Of a DNA stretch of 64,000 bases, positions 49,700 to 60,349 are shown piece by piece. Position numbers and translations under genes: made by a program. The notes beneath the pieces were generated by a model. It did not search any database, was not told where the DNA came from, and saw nothing but the letters and a program-made list of their open reading frames with translations. The stretch is from Mimachlamys varia (Eukaryota; Mollusca; Bivalvia; Pectinida; Pectinidae), in assembly GCA_947623455.1 (NCBI GenBank), contig OX392527.1, forward strand, positions 28,202,201 through 28,266,200, read 5' to 3'. The stretch's first letter is position 1, and every line of letters begins with the position of its first letter.

Positions 49700-49810
49700 A
49701 GCTCTGCTTTAAAGTTAGGTGCATAAACCCCTTTTATTTATGAATTTACCAGTAAAACTAAACTTGGTCTGTATAATTTCAAATCGTATTCTACGAAAAT
49801 GTGTTTCATG
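49700..49810 (+). repeat. Unclassified dispersed repeat, short copy C
   Basis: Matches 31165-31275 (gtgcataaacccctttta, atgaatttaccagtaaaac, tctgtataatttcaaatcgt, actacgaaaatgtgt-like end). Confidence 0.75.
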
Positions 49811-49814
49811 CAAA

Positions 49815-50496
49815 ACCACAGGGTTTGATTTCGCACGATATACACAATGAGTGAAAAAGATGTATAGAAGAGAGTGACATCATTCTATTTTATTGATTCA
49901 AACACGTAGCATATATGCTAATACATTGCACAACCCACTACATAAATAATCAGTAGTTTTTGACTAGCTGAATTTCTTTAGTTTTATTCATATCCCCATT
50001 TGTAACATGATCAATGGTACATAATGTACAAGGTTATAGGAAGTGGTGAAGCAGGTTTCCCTTTTAGTGTCGTTTGTGCTAAATAGTGATGCATATTCAT
50101 ACCTGAAACTAAAATCGATATATCTTTTGTGAAAATATAGGAAAATGCCGATCTTATACCTTAGCAAATATATCAATGTTTACACTCATTATTGTTCAAT
50201 ACTCATGCTCATAGTCTTGTTTTCTAATAGAACGGACTAAATATTAAGTTCTTGGATTCAGATTTTGGCCGAAGTGGCCTCTTATTTGCCGACTGTATGG
50301 TAAAATATTGCACAATAATATTTGTTTGTGTTCCAAGAGGCCTTCCTTTTTTTCTTTAACATTGCACCAAGATGCCACATTTGAAGAAACTGAACATGGT
50401 TATTGCACAAAACCAATGATAAAACAATGCGTTACGAAGTATTTATTTCCTTTGAGTTCGTGACGAGAGTATGTCATGTGAAGTTAGGTTACGGAA
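49815..50496. other. No gene recognised; downstream flank of receptor pseudogene
   Basis: No coding or RNA feature that I can support. Confidence 0.35.
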
Positions 50497-51814
50497 TCAC
50501 GTGATTGTGAAGAAAAATACAAAAGTTACAACGACTGTTACAAACGAGAACATGCCAAAGTATACCACATCCGCCATCTTTGAGAACTTATACCAAGTAT
50601 ATTCCTGTTGATCGTTCGTATCTTTATGTTCCTCTTTCTGCATTGCATTCCCGTGTACTGCTTCACATTCTTTAATCGGCGAACCTTTCAGTTCCTCCAG
50701 TTGAAGGTTATGTTCGACAGGTACATCCTTCGCTGCTTTTACATCGCCATTCTCTTGTGGAAACAAGTGCTGTCCTTTCGATTGTATCTTTTTACTCCTG
50801 AAAATCAGCTGAAGAAACATTATAAATCTGCTTATGCAAGGTGGGATTGGCTTAAGGGCATTGTCTTTGCTATATGTTCTGATTTGAAATATGTTAATTA
50901 TTACAATGAGAACACTAATTGAAAGCGTGAACAGTAAGTAATATGCCAAAATAGACATAGGTTCAGAGGAAGCTGGCATCCGGTCACTAACCACCGTCAT
51001 ATACACTGTAAAGGAAAGTAGCACCGTGATACTGTATGATGCCCGTTCTCCCGAGTCAAATGGTAGAATAAACACGAACGGGTTAACTATCGCCAGCATG
51101 ATGATTGGTATCACAACACTCACAAGAAAACTAGCTTGGCGTCTCTTGAATGTTATGTTGTAATGTGCAATGTCAAATGTTCCCGACCATTGCATTGTAC
51201 TTGATCCTGTCACATCCCATTCGTTGTTGACAGAAAGAAACGTAAAGTTTACGGTACGTGACGGTATTGTCAACGTTACCTGTGATGAAGAGTAACCCCA
51301 TGGACTTAGGCTTATTGTACAGTTATGTTGGTCAAATGGAAATTAGGTGACATCTGGTAAACATGTTGCGTTCAAAAGCCCGCCTGTTGCCCAAATAACA
51401 AATCCAGTAGAGGTTACAGTCAGTTTGAAGCGATCATTACCGACTGGCTCAATAGAATCGGTGGGATTCAGGAGAATCATTTCTGGTAGCCAAATTTGTC
51501 CCTGATTGAAAGTTAGTGACGTCGTATTCCCGTATGAAGCGGAATCCCACACCAAACTTTCGTCATTCCAAAAAATATTCAAGATGGCGACTATCGTTAA
51601 CGTTCCAGTTACTTCATCAAAGTCGTTAATGGACACAAAAAATAACTCCATATTGATTCTAACTGGTTTAGATTGGTCAATGACAGGCCGAACATACGAG
51701 TTTAGAGTAATTTGAAAACAAGTCCTGTAGCAGGTGTTTTGTATTTTCTATAGTAGCAGTGTTTACAGTTTTTATACTGCACATCGTTATCAACAGGAGA
51801 ATGATACAATGCAT
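50497..51814 (-). pseudogene. Cys-loop channel subunit pseudogene (copy 2)
   Basis: Collinear with copy 3 from its start (MHCIILLLITMCSIKTVNT at 51814) to its stop. Two lesions are visible: a 4-base insertion (acga, plus strand 51696-51699), which shifts the frame after the NYSK motif near codon 39, and a TAA at 51343-51345 replacing the Arg codon CGA two residues before FPFD inside the Cys loop. Everything else is open: 102 codons before the stop and 258 after, with intact M1-M4, the SGERASYS base of M2 and loops A and B. The few lesions imply recent inactivation. An internal ATG at 51651 would give a product without signal peptide and cut off in the Cys loop, so a functional short protein is unlikely. 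Confidence 0.94.
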
Positions 51815-52325
51815 CGTTCACGGCAATGACTACAGTCAAAACAGATAAACTGATACACAGGTGGAGATGACAAACCAATATATTCTTCTAAAATGACTGG
51901 ATTTCCAACAGTCTATTCCTTTTAATACAACCAATTATTTATATCTAATTGCATTAATGGATAATGTGTATTGGCGAACACGCATGACCGTATCATTGCT
52001 AGGCAGTATTTTGCAGATCAAAGCTTTTGTTATTTATACTACAAATGTAAATATAAACCTTTTACCTGGCATTACAGAGAGCACGTATCCAACAGAAGGT
52101 CTCCTTTCTAAAGAAAAAGATTTTAGTTATTACAATCGTTCATCCCATCGAGGGTGGTGTAGTGGAATTATTGCCCATGGGGGGCAGATCCCATATTTCA
52201 CATTACGTGGGTAAGTCATATCACTAATGGGATGTTGAGGTCACATTGTACTGGCTTGATTCATTGCTGACCTTAATAAACATCAAGTAAAGTATTGATA
52301 AACCTGCTCCTGTATCAAACGATGT
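51815..52325 (-). repeat. Upstream half of the receptor segmental duplication (copy 2 side)
   Basis: Shares blocks in order with 54561-55030 and 55570-55710: tgactggatttc, atggataatgtgtattg, cacgcatgac, acaaatgtaaatat, then ctaatgggatgttga and gattcattgctgacct. The promoter region therefore duplicated with the gene. Confidence 0.75.
51936..51943 (-). promoter_or_regulatory. Possible TATA box of receptor copy 2
   Basis: tataaata on the minus strand, about 122 bp before the pseudogene ATG. The aligned site in copy 3 (54702-54709) reads ccataaat. Confidence 0.35.
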
Positions 52326-52424
52326 CTGTCTTTGTGGTGAAGAATAATGCTTGCATACATGCGTTTAAAAAATCACGAATTTTCGAGAAAGCGTAAAGAA
52401 AACATAACAATGAGAACTTACATT

Positions 52425-52890
52425 CATAAAAGAGGTCCATCGGGCCTGCATCGCTCACCTGGTATTAATCTCTCACTTGTAAATGGATTAAAATCAATGA
52501 CTGCAATGTATTCATTAAAAGTGTTTTAGGCCTTTCTGTATTTCAAAATAAGTCATATTTCATCCCGGTGAACTTGAAATTAGTTCAAGGTTAATTTCCT
52601 TCGCAAACTTTGTTCCACTCCTTCCAAGGAAGCTACAAGCCAAATTTCATGTCTCATGGACATTTGTATTTCAAAATAAGGCGTTTAAAGGATTGACTTT
52701 GTTTTACCTCTGTGATCATTTAAGTAGATAAAGATATTTATCTTGGCAATTTTTTCAGCAGCTTCCATGAAAGCTACCACTCCAAAATTTTGCATTTCAG
52801 AATAAGTCGTTAAAAGGGAAAATTGGCAGACGGACGAACGGACGCATCATCGCATTAGCTCACTTGGTCCATCGGGACCGAGTGAGCTTA
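52425..52890 (+). repeat. Dispersed repeat of bivalve type, complete short copy
   Basis: The left end has gaggtccatcgggcctgcat then cgctcacctgg. The middle has phrases such as gaacttgaaattagttcaag, tttcaaaataaggcgttt and tttcagaataagtcg. The right end has a gacggacgaacggacg run followed by agctcacttggtccatcggg and accgagtgagctt. A longer relative begins at 62710. I recall this end structure as a very common repeat in bivalve genomes, so identification as a family is good and mechanism unknown. Confidence 0.75.
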
Positions 52891-52894
52891 TGCG

Positions 52895-53240
52895 GTATAC
52901 AATTATGTGATAGGTCAGAATATCCTAATGCATTAATGTGTTGTTGGCAGGATCGTTTATCAATCTCAATTTGAATTTTGTATATGATGTTTATATATGT
53001 ACAACTCATTATCGTTAATTATCGCTCACACATAATCAGGTAATATACAATTATCAACGAATGACAGAATTGTAATTGCCTTCATACTTCATTGAATATA
53101 CTGAATGTGTTACTTGTAAAATCTGATTACAAACAGTAAATAACGAAACAAACAACAGTCACTGGTTATGTTGTGAAATGATTGCTTTTGTTGAATGCTT
53201 GAAAAGAGCTTATAGCATGAGATACAATTTAGGTACGATA
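52895..53240. other. Downstream flank of receptor copy 3
   Basis: AT-rich DNA with no obvious polyadenylation hexamer that I can assign. No gene seen. Confidence 0.35.
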
Positions 53241-54560
53241 TCACGTAATTGCGATGAAAAATGAAAATGTAACAACGACTGTAACAAACGAGAACATGCC
53301 AAAGTATACCGCATCCGCCATCTTTGCAACTGCATACCAAGTACACTCCATTTGGTCGTCCTTGGCTTTATGCTCCACTTCCTGCCCTTTGTTTTCACGT
53401 ACTGGTTTAACATTCCTGCTGCTCGGCGATCTTCCATGCACTTCCTCCAGTTTAACACTTTCTTCACCAGAAACATCTTTAGATGTTTTGATATCGCCAT
53501 TCTCTTGTGGAAACATGTGCTGTTCTTTCGATTCAATCTTTTTACTTCTGAAGATCAGCTGAAGGATTGATAGAAATCTGCGTATGCATTGTGGGATAGG
53601 CTGATGGACATTGTCTTTGTCATACATTTTTATTTGAAATATGTTCACAATAACAATGAGAACACTAATTGAAAGTGTGAACAGTAAATAATATGCCAAA
53701 ATAGACATAGGTTCCGAGGAAGCTGGCATCCGGTCACTAACCACCGTCATATACACTGTGAAGGAAAGTAGCACCGTGTTACTGTATGATGCTCGTTCTC
53801 CCGAGTCAAATGGTAGAATAAACACGAACGGGTTGACTATCGCCAGCATGATGATTGGTATCACAACACTCACTACAAAGCTAGCATGGCGTCTCTTGAA
53901 TGTTATGTTGAAGCTTGCACTGTCAAACGGTCCAGACATTTGCATTGTACTTGACCCTATCACATCCCACTCACTGTTCACAGAATAAAACTTAAAGTCT
54001 ACGGTACGTGACGGTATTGTCAGCGTTACTTGTGATGAAGAGTAGCCCCATGGACCTAGGATAACTGTACAGTTCTGCTGGTCAAATGGAAATCGAGTAA
54101 CATCTGGTAAACATGTTGCCTTCAAAAGCCCGCCTGTTGCCCACATAATTCCTCCAGTAGAATTGACCGTCACTTTCACATGATCATTACCGACTGGTTT
54201 AATGGAGTCGGCAGGATTTAGGAGAATCATTTCTGGTAGCCAAATCTGTCCCTGATTAAAAGTGAGTGACGTCGTATTTCCGTATGAAGCGGAATCCCAC
54301 ACCAAACTTTCGTCATTCCAAAAAATATTCAAGATGGTGACTACCGTGAACGTTCCTGTTACTTCATCAAAGTCGTTAATGGACACAACAGACAGGTCCA
54401 TAAAAACACTTACTGGTTTAGTTTGGTCAATAACAGGACGAACATGTTTAGAGTAATTTAAGAACAAGTGATGTAACAGCTGTTTTGTACTTTCTATCGT
54501 GGTAGTACTTGTCATTGCGACACTACACATAGTAAACAACAGGAAAGTAAAATAATGCAT
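53241..54560 (-). CDS. Cys-loop ligand-gated channel subunit, nicotinic-receptor-like (copy 3)
   Basis: Intact single-exon, 439-residue subunit with the same architecture as copy 1. The start ATG opens a signal peptide (MHYFTFLLFTMCSVAMTS). Loop D is FWNDESLVW (80-88), loop A WLPEMILLNPADS (107-119), Cys loop C150-C164 with FPFDQQ, loop B GPWGYSS (169-175), and the beta9 motif NSEWDVIG. Loop C has no vicinal cysteines. M1 is 225-250, M2 256-278 with Glu255 at -1 prime and Leu265 at 9 prime, M3 286-310, M4 about 418-438. An unusual Asn261 lies at M2 5 prime, where copy 1 has Met and copy 2 Ile. The M3-M4 loop is about 105 residues and rich in Lys and Glu. It should assemble in pentamers, but the ligand cannot be read from the sequence. 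Confidence 0.96.
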   Translation of the reverse strand: MHYFTFLLFTMCSVAMTSTTTIESTKQLLHHLFLNYSKHVRPVIDQTKPVSVFMDLSVVSINDFDEVTGTFTVVTILNIFWNDESLVWDSASYGNTTSLTFNQGQIWLPEMILLNPADSIKPVGNDHVKVTVNSTGGIMWATGGLLKATCLPDVTRFPFDQQNCTVILGPWGYSSSQVTLTIPSRTVDFKFYSVNSEWDVIGSSTMQMSGPFDSASFNITFKRRHASFVVSVVIPIIMLAIVNPFVFILPFDSGERASYSNTVLLSFTVYMTVVSDRMPASSEPMSILAYYLLFTLSISVLIVIVNIFQIKMYDKDNVHQPIPQCIRRFLSILQLIFRSKKIESKEQHMFPQENGDIKTSKDVSGEESVKLEEVHGRSPSSRNVKPVRENKGQEVEHKAKDDQMECTWYAVAKMADAVYFGMFSFVTVVVTFSFFIAIT

Positions 54561-55030
54561 CGTTCACAGTATCGAATAGAAGTAAACACAGACAAATGTT
54601 GCCGAGGCGAAGCTGACGAACCGCTCTGTATTTCTGAAATGGCTGGATTTCTGAGAGCGTTTTCCTCTCAGTCATTGGCTTGCGATGATAGTATCATATT
54701 AAATTTATGGATAGTGTGTGTTGACGAACAAACATGACAACGACTGCGAGGCCGTTTTTTGTAAACAAACTGGAAGAGTTGTTTACATTTGATGATGTTA
54801 TCCTGATCAAATCATTGGTTTTGATACAAATGTAAATATGACCCGTTTTATCTTGCATGACACTGATGAAACATTAATCCCTCGTGTTTACGTACGTTGT
54901 AATGCCCATTTCGTAATCGTTTGGGCAGTTATCGAACAGAATGTTCTTAATGAAGGGCATTTAATTTGTAGAATATTTCATTCAAATGGGGTCGAGGGAC
55001 ATATTCCACATTTCAAGTTAATATAGGTGA
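54561..55030 (-). repeat. Upstream region of copy 3, duplicated with copy 2
   Basis: Homologous to 51815-52210 in short ordered blocks (aaatggctggatttc, atggatagtgtgtgttg, acaaacatgac, acaaatgtaaatatgac). A TATA-like ccataaat lies at 54702-54709. The homology resumes at 55570 after the dispersed repeat. Confidence 0.7.
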
Positions 55031-55044
55031 CTATTTTATGATCA

Positions 55045-55530
55045 CAGGTGTAAGATTGAATATTCCGCTCCCAGAGATTTTCTTTGGCATAACCCTCGGT
55101 AAACCCTCGGGTATTACCAATTTTGAAATCCCCTTCGGGTGGAATTTCTCCATTTTACACACTTGGTCACGAAAGAGTATTCTTTTCTCGCTTCAAATAC
55201 TTAAATAAGCTCAAAAATTCAAAAAAAAATGCCTGGCTACCATTTTGAAAATATCGATTTTCAAGGGTCAGTCAACGAGATTAAGAATATACCATGTTTA
55301 CGGTGTTGGCGCAGAAATATTAACCTCTTCTTTCTGTTGTGTACGGTAAAACATTGTGAACTGTTTTAATTCATCACATTGTGGCATAGCAGTTTTTTTC
55401 AAATACGTGACGTTGTTGAGACATTTTGACGTCACGTTGGATGATATACTATTTATACGTATATTTTCATAGCTTTTTCATGGGCAAACTCTATCCAAAC
55501 TGGCGAGATATGAAAGAATATCTTTATATA
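55045..55530 (-). repeat. Dispersed repeat with hairpin end, copy B, inserted in receptor 3 upstream DNA
   Basis: Reverse-complement relative of 20386-21240. The minus strand reads tttggatagagtttgcccat, caacgtgacgtcaa, ttcttaatctcgttgac, tttcaaaatggtagccag and tctttcgtgaccaa. It ends in a hairpin between gtgtaagattg at 55049 and ccattttacacac near 55150. It interrupts the duplicated upstream sequence of copy 3 at a point where copy 2 is continuous. Confidence 0.75.
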
Positions 55531-55569
55531 GATATATATGACATACATACACACTGTATGTTTACCTGT

Positions 55570-55710
55570 GTCTAATGGGATGTTGACGTCCTATTGTACA
55601 GGTTCGATTCATTGTTGACCTGATGGCAGCAATTGTTACGAATAGGGAATTTTCCTGCTCTTAATCGAACATCAGGTTAATTGTTAAGTACCTGTCCATA
55701 TTAAACACTA
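55570..55710 (-). repeat. Distal part of the receptor segmental duplication
   Basis: tctaatgggatgttgacgtc and gattcattgttgacctgat match 52225-52325 in the copy 2 flank. This shows the duplicated unit reached at least here before the repeat at 55045-55530 was inserted. Confidence 0.75.
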
Positions 55711-56271
55711 TGCATATGTCTTCAGGATTATAAATGAATATATACAGGGTCTTGAAATAGTTGGAATTTCAATGTGACATAGAGAAAATATCACAACGAC
55801 AAGTGTATGTAACATTGATAAAAATCATACATGTACAGTTTTACATTGTGAATCCAAACACCAAACCACCTATCAAAAAAGGGGGCCCAGCGAACATTTT
55901 AGACCTTTCAAAAATAAATTTTACGTCCCCACTCTTCATTCTCGATGGTTTCGGATTCAAAAACCTCACAAAAAGCCACCGCGGGTTTATTTCTCGCTAA
56001 ACCAAAACATTGTCGAAACTTTTCACTGCAATTCTGAACACCTCACAGTATTGAAGATTATGGTGACATTTTATCTTTAAGAAGTGAAGAGATTCAAAAA
56101 GAGTGTTTGTTTTAACATAAACATTTAAATTCCAAGACATGAACGGCATTGGGGTTTTTTTCATTGTGTCCATGAAATAAATGAGACTTGTGGTTTTAGG
56201 ACGTTACATTTAATTCTAATTATGGATTAAACAGATGCACATTTGAGAACCTCATGGAAGTGTAGCTCTGC
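55711..56271. other. No gene recognised
   Basis: A 79-codon frame at 55761-56000 has no recognisable domain. Confidence 0.35.
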
Positions 56272-56666
56272 TTAAAGGCCCAATATACGTAACTTTCCGC
56301 AAAACTTGAAGCGAAAATCAACCTAACAACTTTTTATTCATATTTATAGATTTAGTTAAAATTAACTGATATCAGAAATATTCAATATGAATTCTTACGC
56401 GGTTACCGGTACAGCAGCAGTTGAAACTCGGTATTTGTAAACACGCGTCCATTTTGAATTGTCTTCTAACTTCGGCTTGTTGTTGAAGTGGGCCCCATCT
56501 GAATTATTTTCAACTCTTTGGATTTTTCTTTCAAGAGTTTCTTGTTAGTTACCGATCAGGTTTACTTCGTTTTGTGCTTATTTTTGAATGGTTATCAACT
56601 GGATTTTTTTCAGAATTTTTCAGAATCATGAAAAATTTCCTGAAGTTACGTGTATTGGGCCTTTAA
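56272..56666. mobile_element. TTAA-flanked MITE, family 2 copy A (387 bp)
   Basis: TTAA at 56272-56275 and 56663-56666 flank aggcccaatatacgtaactt and its near-perfect inverted partner aagttacgtgtattgggcct. The interior has phrases shared with copy B: agattaactgat-like, ggtacagcagcagtt, aagagtttcttg and cagaatttttcaga. TTAA target duplications suggest a piggyBac-type origin (inference). Confidence 0.9.
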
Positions 56667-56982
56667 GAGATTTTTTATCCTCAATAAATGAAGTCTGCGG
56701 CAGTCTATCCTCGGCATAGATCTATAAAGTATGGGAAGTGTAACTTATAAAAATGGAAAGAATTATTAGGGAACCGCTTACAACCTTTTAAGAAGATGTT
56801 TGAAAAGGGGACTTCTCATTATGTTCCATGATTTCAACTTTGAATTCAAATATCTGATGAAAGACATTGATGTCCTCCCAATATGATACACAAATAATAA
56901 CCACTATATGTATAAAAGCAACAAATCTCACTAATTAATGCTTACATTTTATTTTCATATCACAATTTACCGTGTTAACCTT

Positions 56983-57362
56983 TTAAAGGCCCAATATACG
57001 TAACTTTCGGCAAACATTTAATCGAAAATCAAGCTTAATAACTTATTATATTTACAGATTTTGTTCAGATTAACTGATGTCAGTCATATTCGAGATGAAT
57101 TTTTACGTGTGTGTCGGTACAGCAGCAGTTTAAACTCGGTGTTTGTAAAGATACATCCATTTTGTCGTCTAACTATTTTAAATTAAATCATTAAATTATT
57201 TTGAAGTCTTTGGAATTTTCTGTCAAGAGTTTCTTGGTATCTACTGTGCAGGTTTACTTTGTTTTAGCCTCTCTTTTTTTTTGCATGTTTATCAACTGCT
57301 TTTTATCAGAATTTTTCAGATTCACGAAAATTCCCCGAAGATACGTATATGGCGTCTTCAAA
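56983..57362. mobile_element. MITE, family 2 copy B (diverged)
   Basis: Left end TTAA at 56983 then aggcccaatatacgtaactt, identical to copy A. The right end is decayed (gatacgtatatggcgtcttc), with TCAA in place of TTAA. It is collinear with copy A throughout and in the same orientation, about 320 bp away. Confidence 0.85.
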
Positions 57363-57393
57363 GATTTAACTCTCTTAACATACTCTATGTGGC

Positions 57394-57504
57394 CACAGTT
57401 GCTTGAGTTTCTGTCAATAAATAATAAATATATGTAATGGGCCGCGGCTCCATATATATTTAAACATTCTTGTATATATACTGACAGAAACTCAAGCAAC
57501 TGTG
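57394..57504. repeat. Inverted repeat, 23-bp perfect arms
   Basis: cacagttgcttgagtttctg + tca at 57394-57416 pairs with 57482-57504. The 65-bp loop includes gggccgcggctcc. It follows directly after MITE copy B. Confidence 0.88.
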
Positions 57505-57509
57505 ATGTG

Positions 57510-60120
57510 GCGTTAATATAACCGGGGATTGCCTCCCTTACTCTAAGATATTGTTAGTAGCCTAAACATGACCGCTGGTGTGTAGGCAACAGCATGGACA
57601 GGAGAGAGTTGATACTTTAGAAAACGCTACACGTATTTATTATTAAAAAAAAATGAAAAGTCTGATTAATTAAAATGTTTACTTGATTTGTTGAAGCTGA
57701 TCATTTAGTATTCTTTTTCTTATTGTCAGCAGAAATATTATACACATGGCTACATAACACATGTGGAATATATCGTTGAATAAGAGAATATTATAACATC
57801 ATCCGTTGGAAACCTAAAGGTTTGAACAAAACTTAAAAGATATTATATTTTTAATGGGATCTCAGGCAAAGTTTTTCATTCATTCATATTTAAGCAAACT
57901 AGAGGGATGACACTTGCTTGTGTATATATACGGCCCCGACCATGTACATGTCCTACATTCTAGACTAGTGTTTACAAACTTACGTGCTGGCAATACTGCA
58001 TTGTTAGATTTCACATCTATGAATACCTTTTCCTGATATGTACATTTAAGATTATACTTTACAGTAGGGACGCTAATTTATAAGTTATAGGCTGCCAGAT
58101 TAGTCAGTTCCATCATAAAATGTACATGTAATAATGTGTTAATCAGCTTTAGATTGCTTATCTTAATAAGATATGACATAAAATCCTTATAAAAAGACAA
58201 TGTACCAATCCCGATCATGACTTAATTTACTTTATGAGACACAATAATAAGATTTTATCAAAATTTACCATCAATGTAATGTATTTAATATAGATTAATA
58301 AAATCGTCCCATAAATTCAATCAATTCTAGTTTCATTATCTTAACAAACTATGAAAAGAAATGTCAATGTTGACGCATATGAGACACCATAGCAAGATTA
58401 TATCCAAATTATGGTGGCTGGGGTGTAATTCGTCAAGCTTAGCGGCAAAGTTGACAATACTCGTCGACGTCCCGCTTCCTGGAGTCGGTCCTACATATAA
58501 TACAGTATATATACAATATCACACACACAGTTCAAAACGTGGTCATGAACCTCGCTATATGCACCTAATTATCGTCGAATCTGTTATCCTGAGAGATAAA
58601 AGGTCATGGTCTGTAACTGTTTACACAATTCCCATCTGTCTGGTACCGACAACGTTAATGCACGAACCTTATATTCTTACTACGAAAAACCAGTTTGCTT
58701 TCAATTACTAAACATATATTGCGTAGTCTTTCTCTTGGAGTAGGTCTGATATCTTCAAAGTAAAATATACAGAAATCTGCTTGCCAACTCTTCCCTGGAA
58801 ACAAGCGGTAACAAATAGCGTTTAGTCTATGAAAACATAGATCAATTGGTCGATCCTGTTTTTCAGATTTAAAAGGGGCTCTCTAGATCTGGTACAGGTC
58901 TATTGGCAACAAGGGGTCGGACTTCAGTGAAGATGAATATGAACGATTTACAGCAAGTTAATGCATATACAATGTACCATGGAAACACATTATAAAAATA
59001 TACATAATGATTTCATCTGTTCGTTTGTATTAAAACCCTTTGACACCTAATGTACATAATATCGAGATCGATAAAATTCTGACATTGCAAATAGATTTTA
59101 TTTTTTTCCTTTTATTGCCGCCTTGGTGAAAGGCAAGTGCGCGATCCACTGATCACCTGACCACCCTTACGATTCTGTCAAACTAGACAAATAATTGATT
59201 AAAAATATAAATATGTCATAAAACTCATCACTAAACAAATGAACGCATTATGAAGTAAGTTTATTATCTTTTTTTAATCTGTAAATAAGTTTCATTACAT
59301 ACCTGATGTTACCATGATGAATTATCTTATAAATCGTCGATATTGAGTGAAACAAAAACGCATCTATTTCACTTGGCGGGTTGATGAGAAGAATTTTAGG
59401 ATAGTTGATGACATATTGAAGGTAGGACATCCATGTAACCAAACCAGTTTTTTAATGAGTACAGTCGATTAATACGCTGATATTTAAAGATTTTTTTATA
59501 ACTTTAGGCCCACTGCCGTTGTATTATTTTTTTCGAGGTTTTCGGTAACAGGGGTCGACTTACCGTTATATACCTTTACTATTATATAGTACTATATGGC
59601 AACATATTTGTGTGTCTATAACACCTGTGATTTCAAGGTTTGGCGGTGTCCAGATTTAGGGTCATACTTACATGAACTTGACATTGACCGGACAATGCTA
59701 GAGAACCAGACATAATGGTACACATTCAAGGTTCGACTACCAAGACCAGATAAGACTTCCACAGGATTATTACGGTAAAGCTTGGCGTGAGGCACGACTT
59801 CTCTGGTATACTATAGTAACAGGTGACGTTGGAACATGGGTGTGAAACTGATAAACATGACCAGACATACCAACTAACGTCAGTGTTGTTGTTTTGGGTC
59901 ACATACTTCAAGGAAATGTATGCGTTTTGAATCGGTTTATTTTCCAATATGGTTTCTTAAAACTCAGAATGTAACCAAGGGAAACTTCTTATTTCTTTTT
60001 ATAAGGTAATGTCATATTATTCGTTGAATGATATAAGCATCTTATGAAATCAGATTCAATTCAACAAAGCAAAAGTAGATTCAAGCTGGAGCGGCTCAAA
60101 CATTAGCCGGTTAACTGAAA
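57510..60120. other. No gene recognised
   Basis: A 116-codon frame at 58361-58711 (+) is the longest here and has no recognisable domain. No RNA gene is seen. Confidence 0.35.
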
Positions 60121-60345
60121 GGGCCCGCGGTGGCCGAATGGTTGAAGTGTTCCGACACTCTACCATTAGCCCACCATCTCTGGTTAGCGAGTTCGAAACC
60201 CAAGTTGGGTAGTTGCCAGGTACTGACCGTAGGTCGGAGGTTTTTCTCTGACTACTCCGGCTTTCCTCCACCTCCAAAACCTGGCACATCCTTAAATGGC
60301 CCTGGCATGACATAAAACAAAATAAACCATACCATTTAACTAACC
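60121..60345 (+). mobile_element. tRNA-derived SINE
   Basis: The head resembles a tRNA gene with an A box (gtggccgaatgg near 60129) and a B box (gcgagttcgaaaccc near 60187). The following core has gtaggtcggaggtttttctc and ctccggctttcctccacc, then aaaacctggcac and a tail ending in aaacaaaataaacc. The core resembles the Meta-type domain of bivalve SINEs as I recall it. Transcription would be by RNA polymerase III. It is not a functional tRNA, because the anticodon arm is disrupted and no CCA-type end is formed. Confidence 0.82.
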
Positions 60346-60349
60346 GAAC

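Noticed and set aside
51343..51651. A short functional protein from the internal ATG of the receptor pseudogene
   Set aside because: It would lack a signal peptide and end inside the Cys loop, which is not a plausible binding-protein fold.
60128..60200. A functional tRNA gene
   Set aside because: The A and B boxes are present, but the cloverleaf cannot be completed and the sequence continues into a SINE core.
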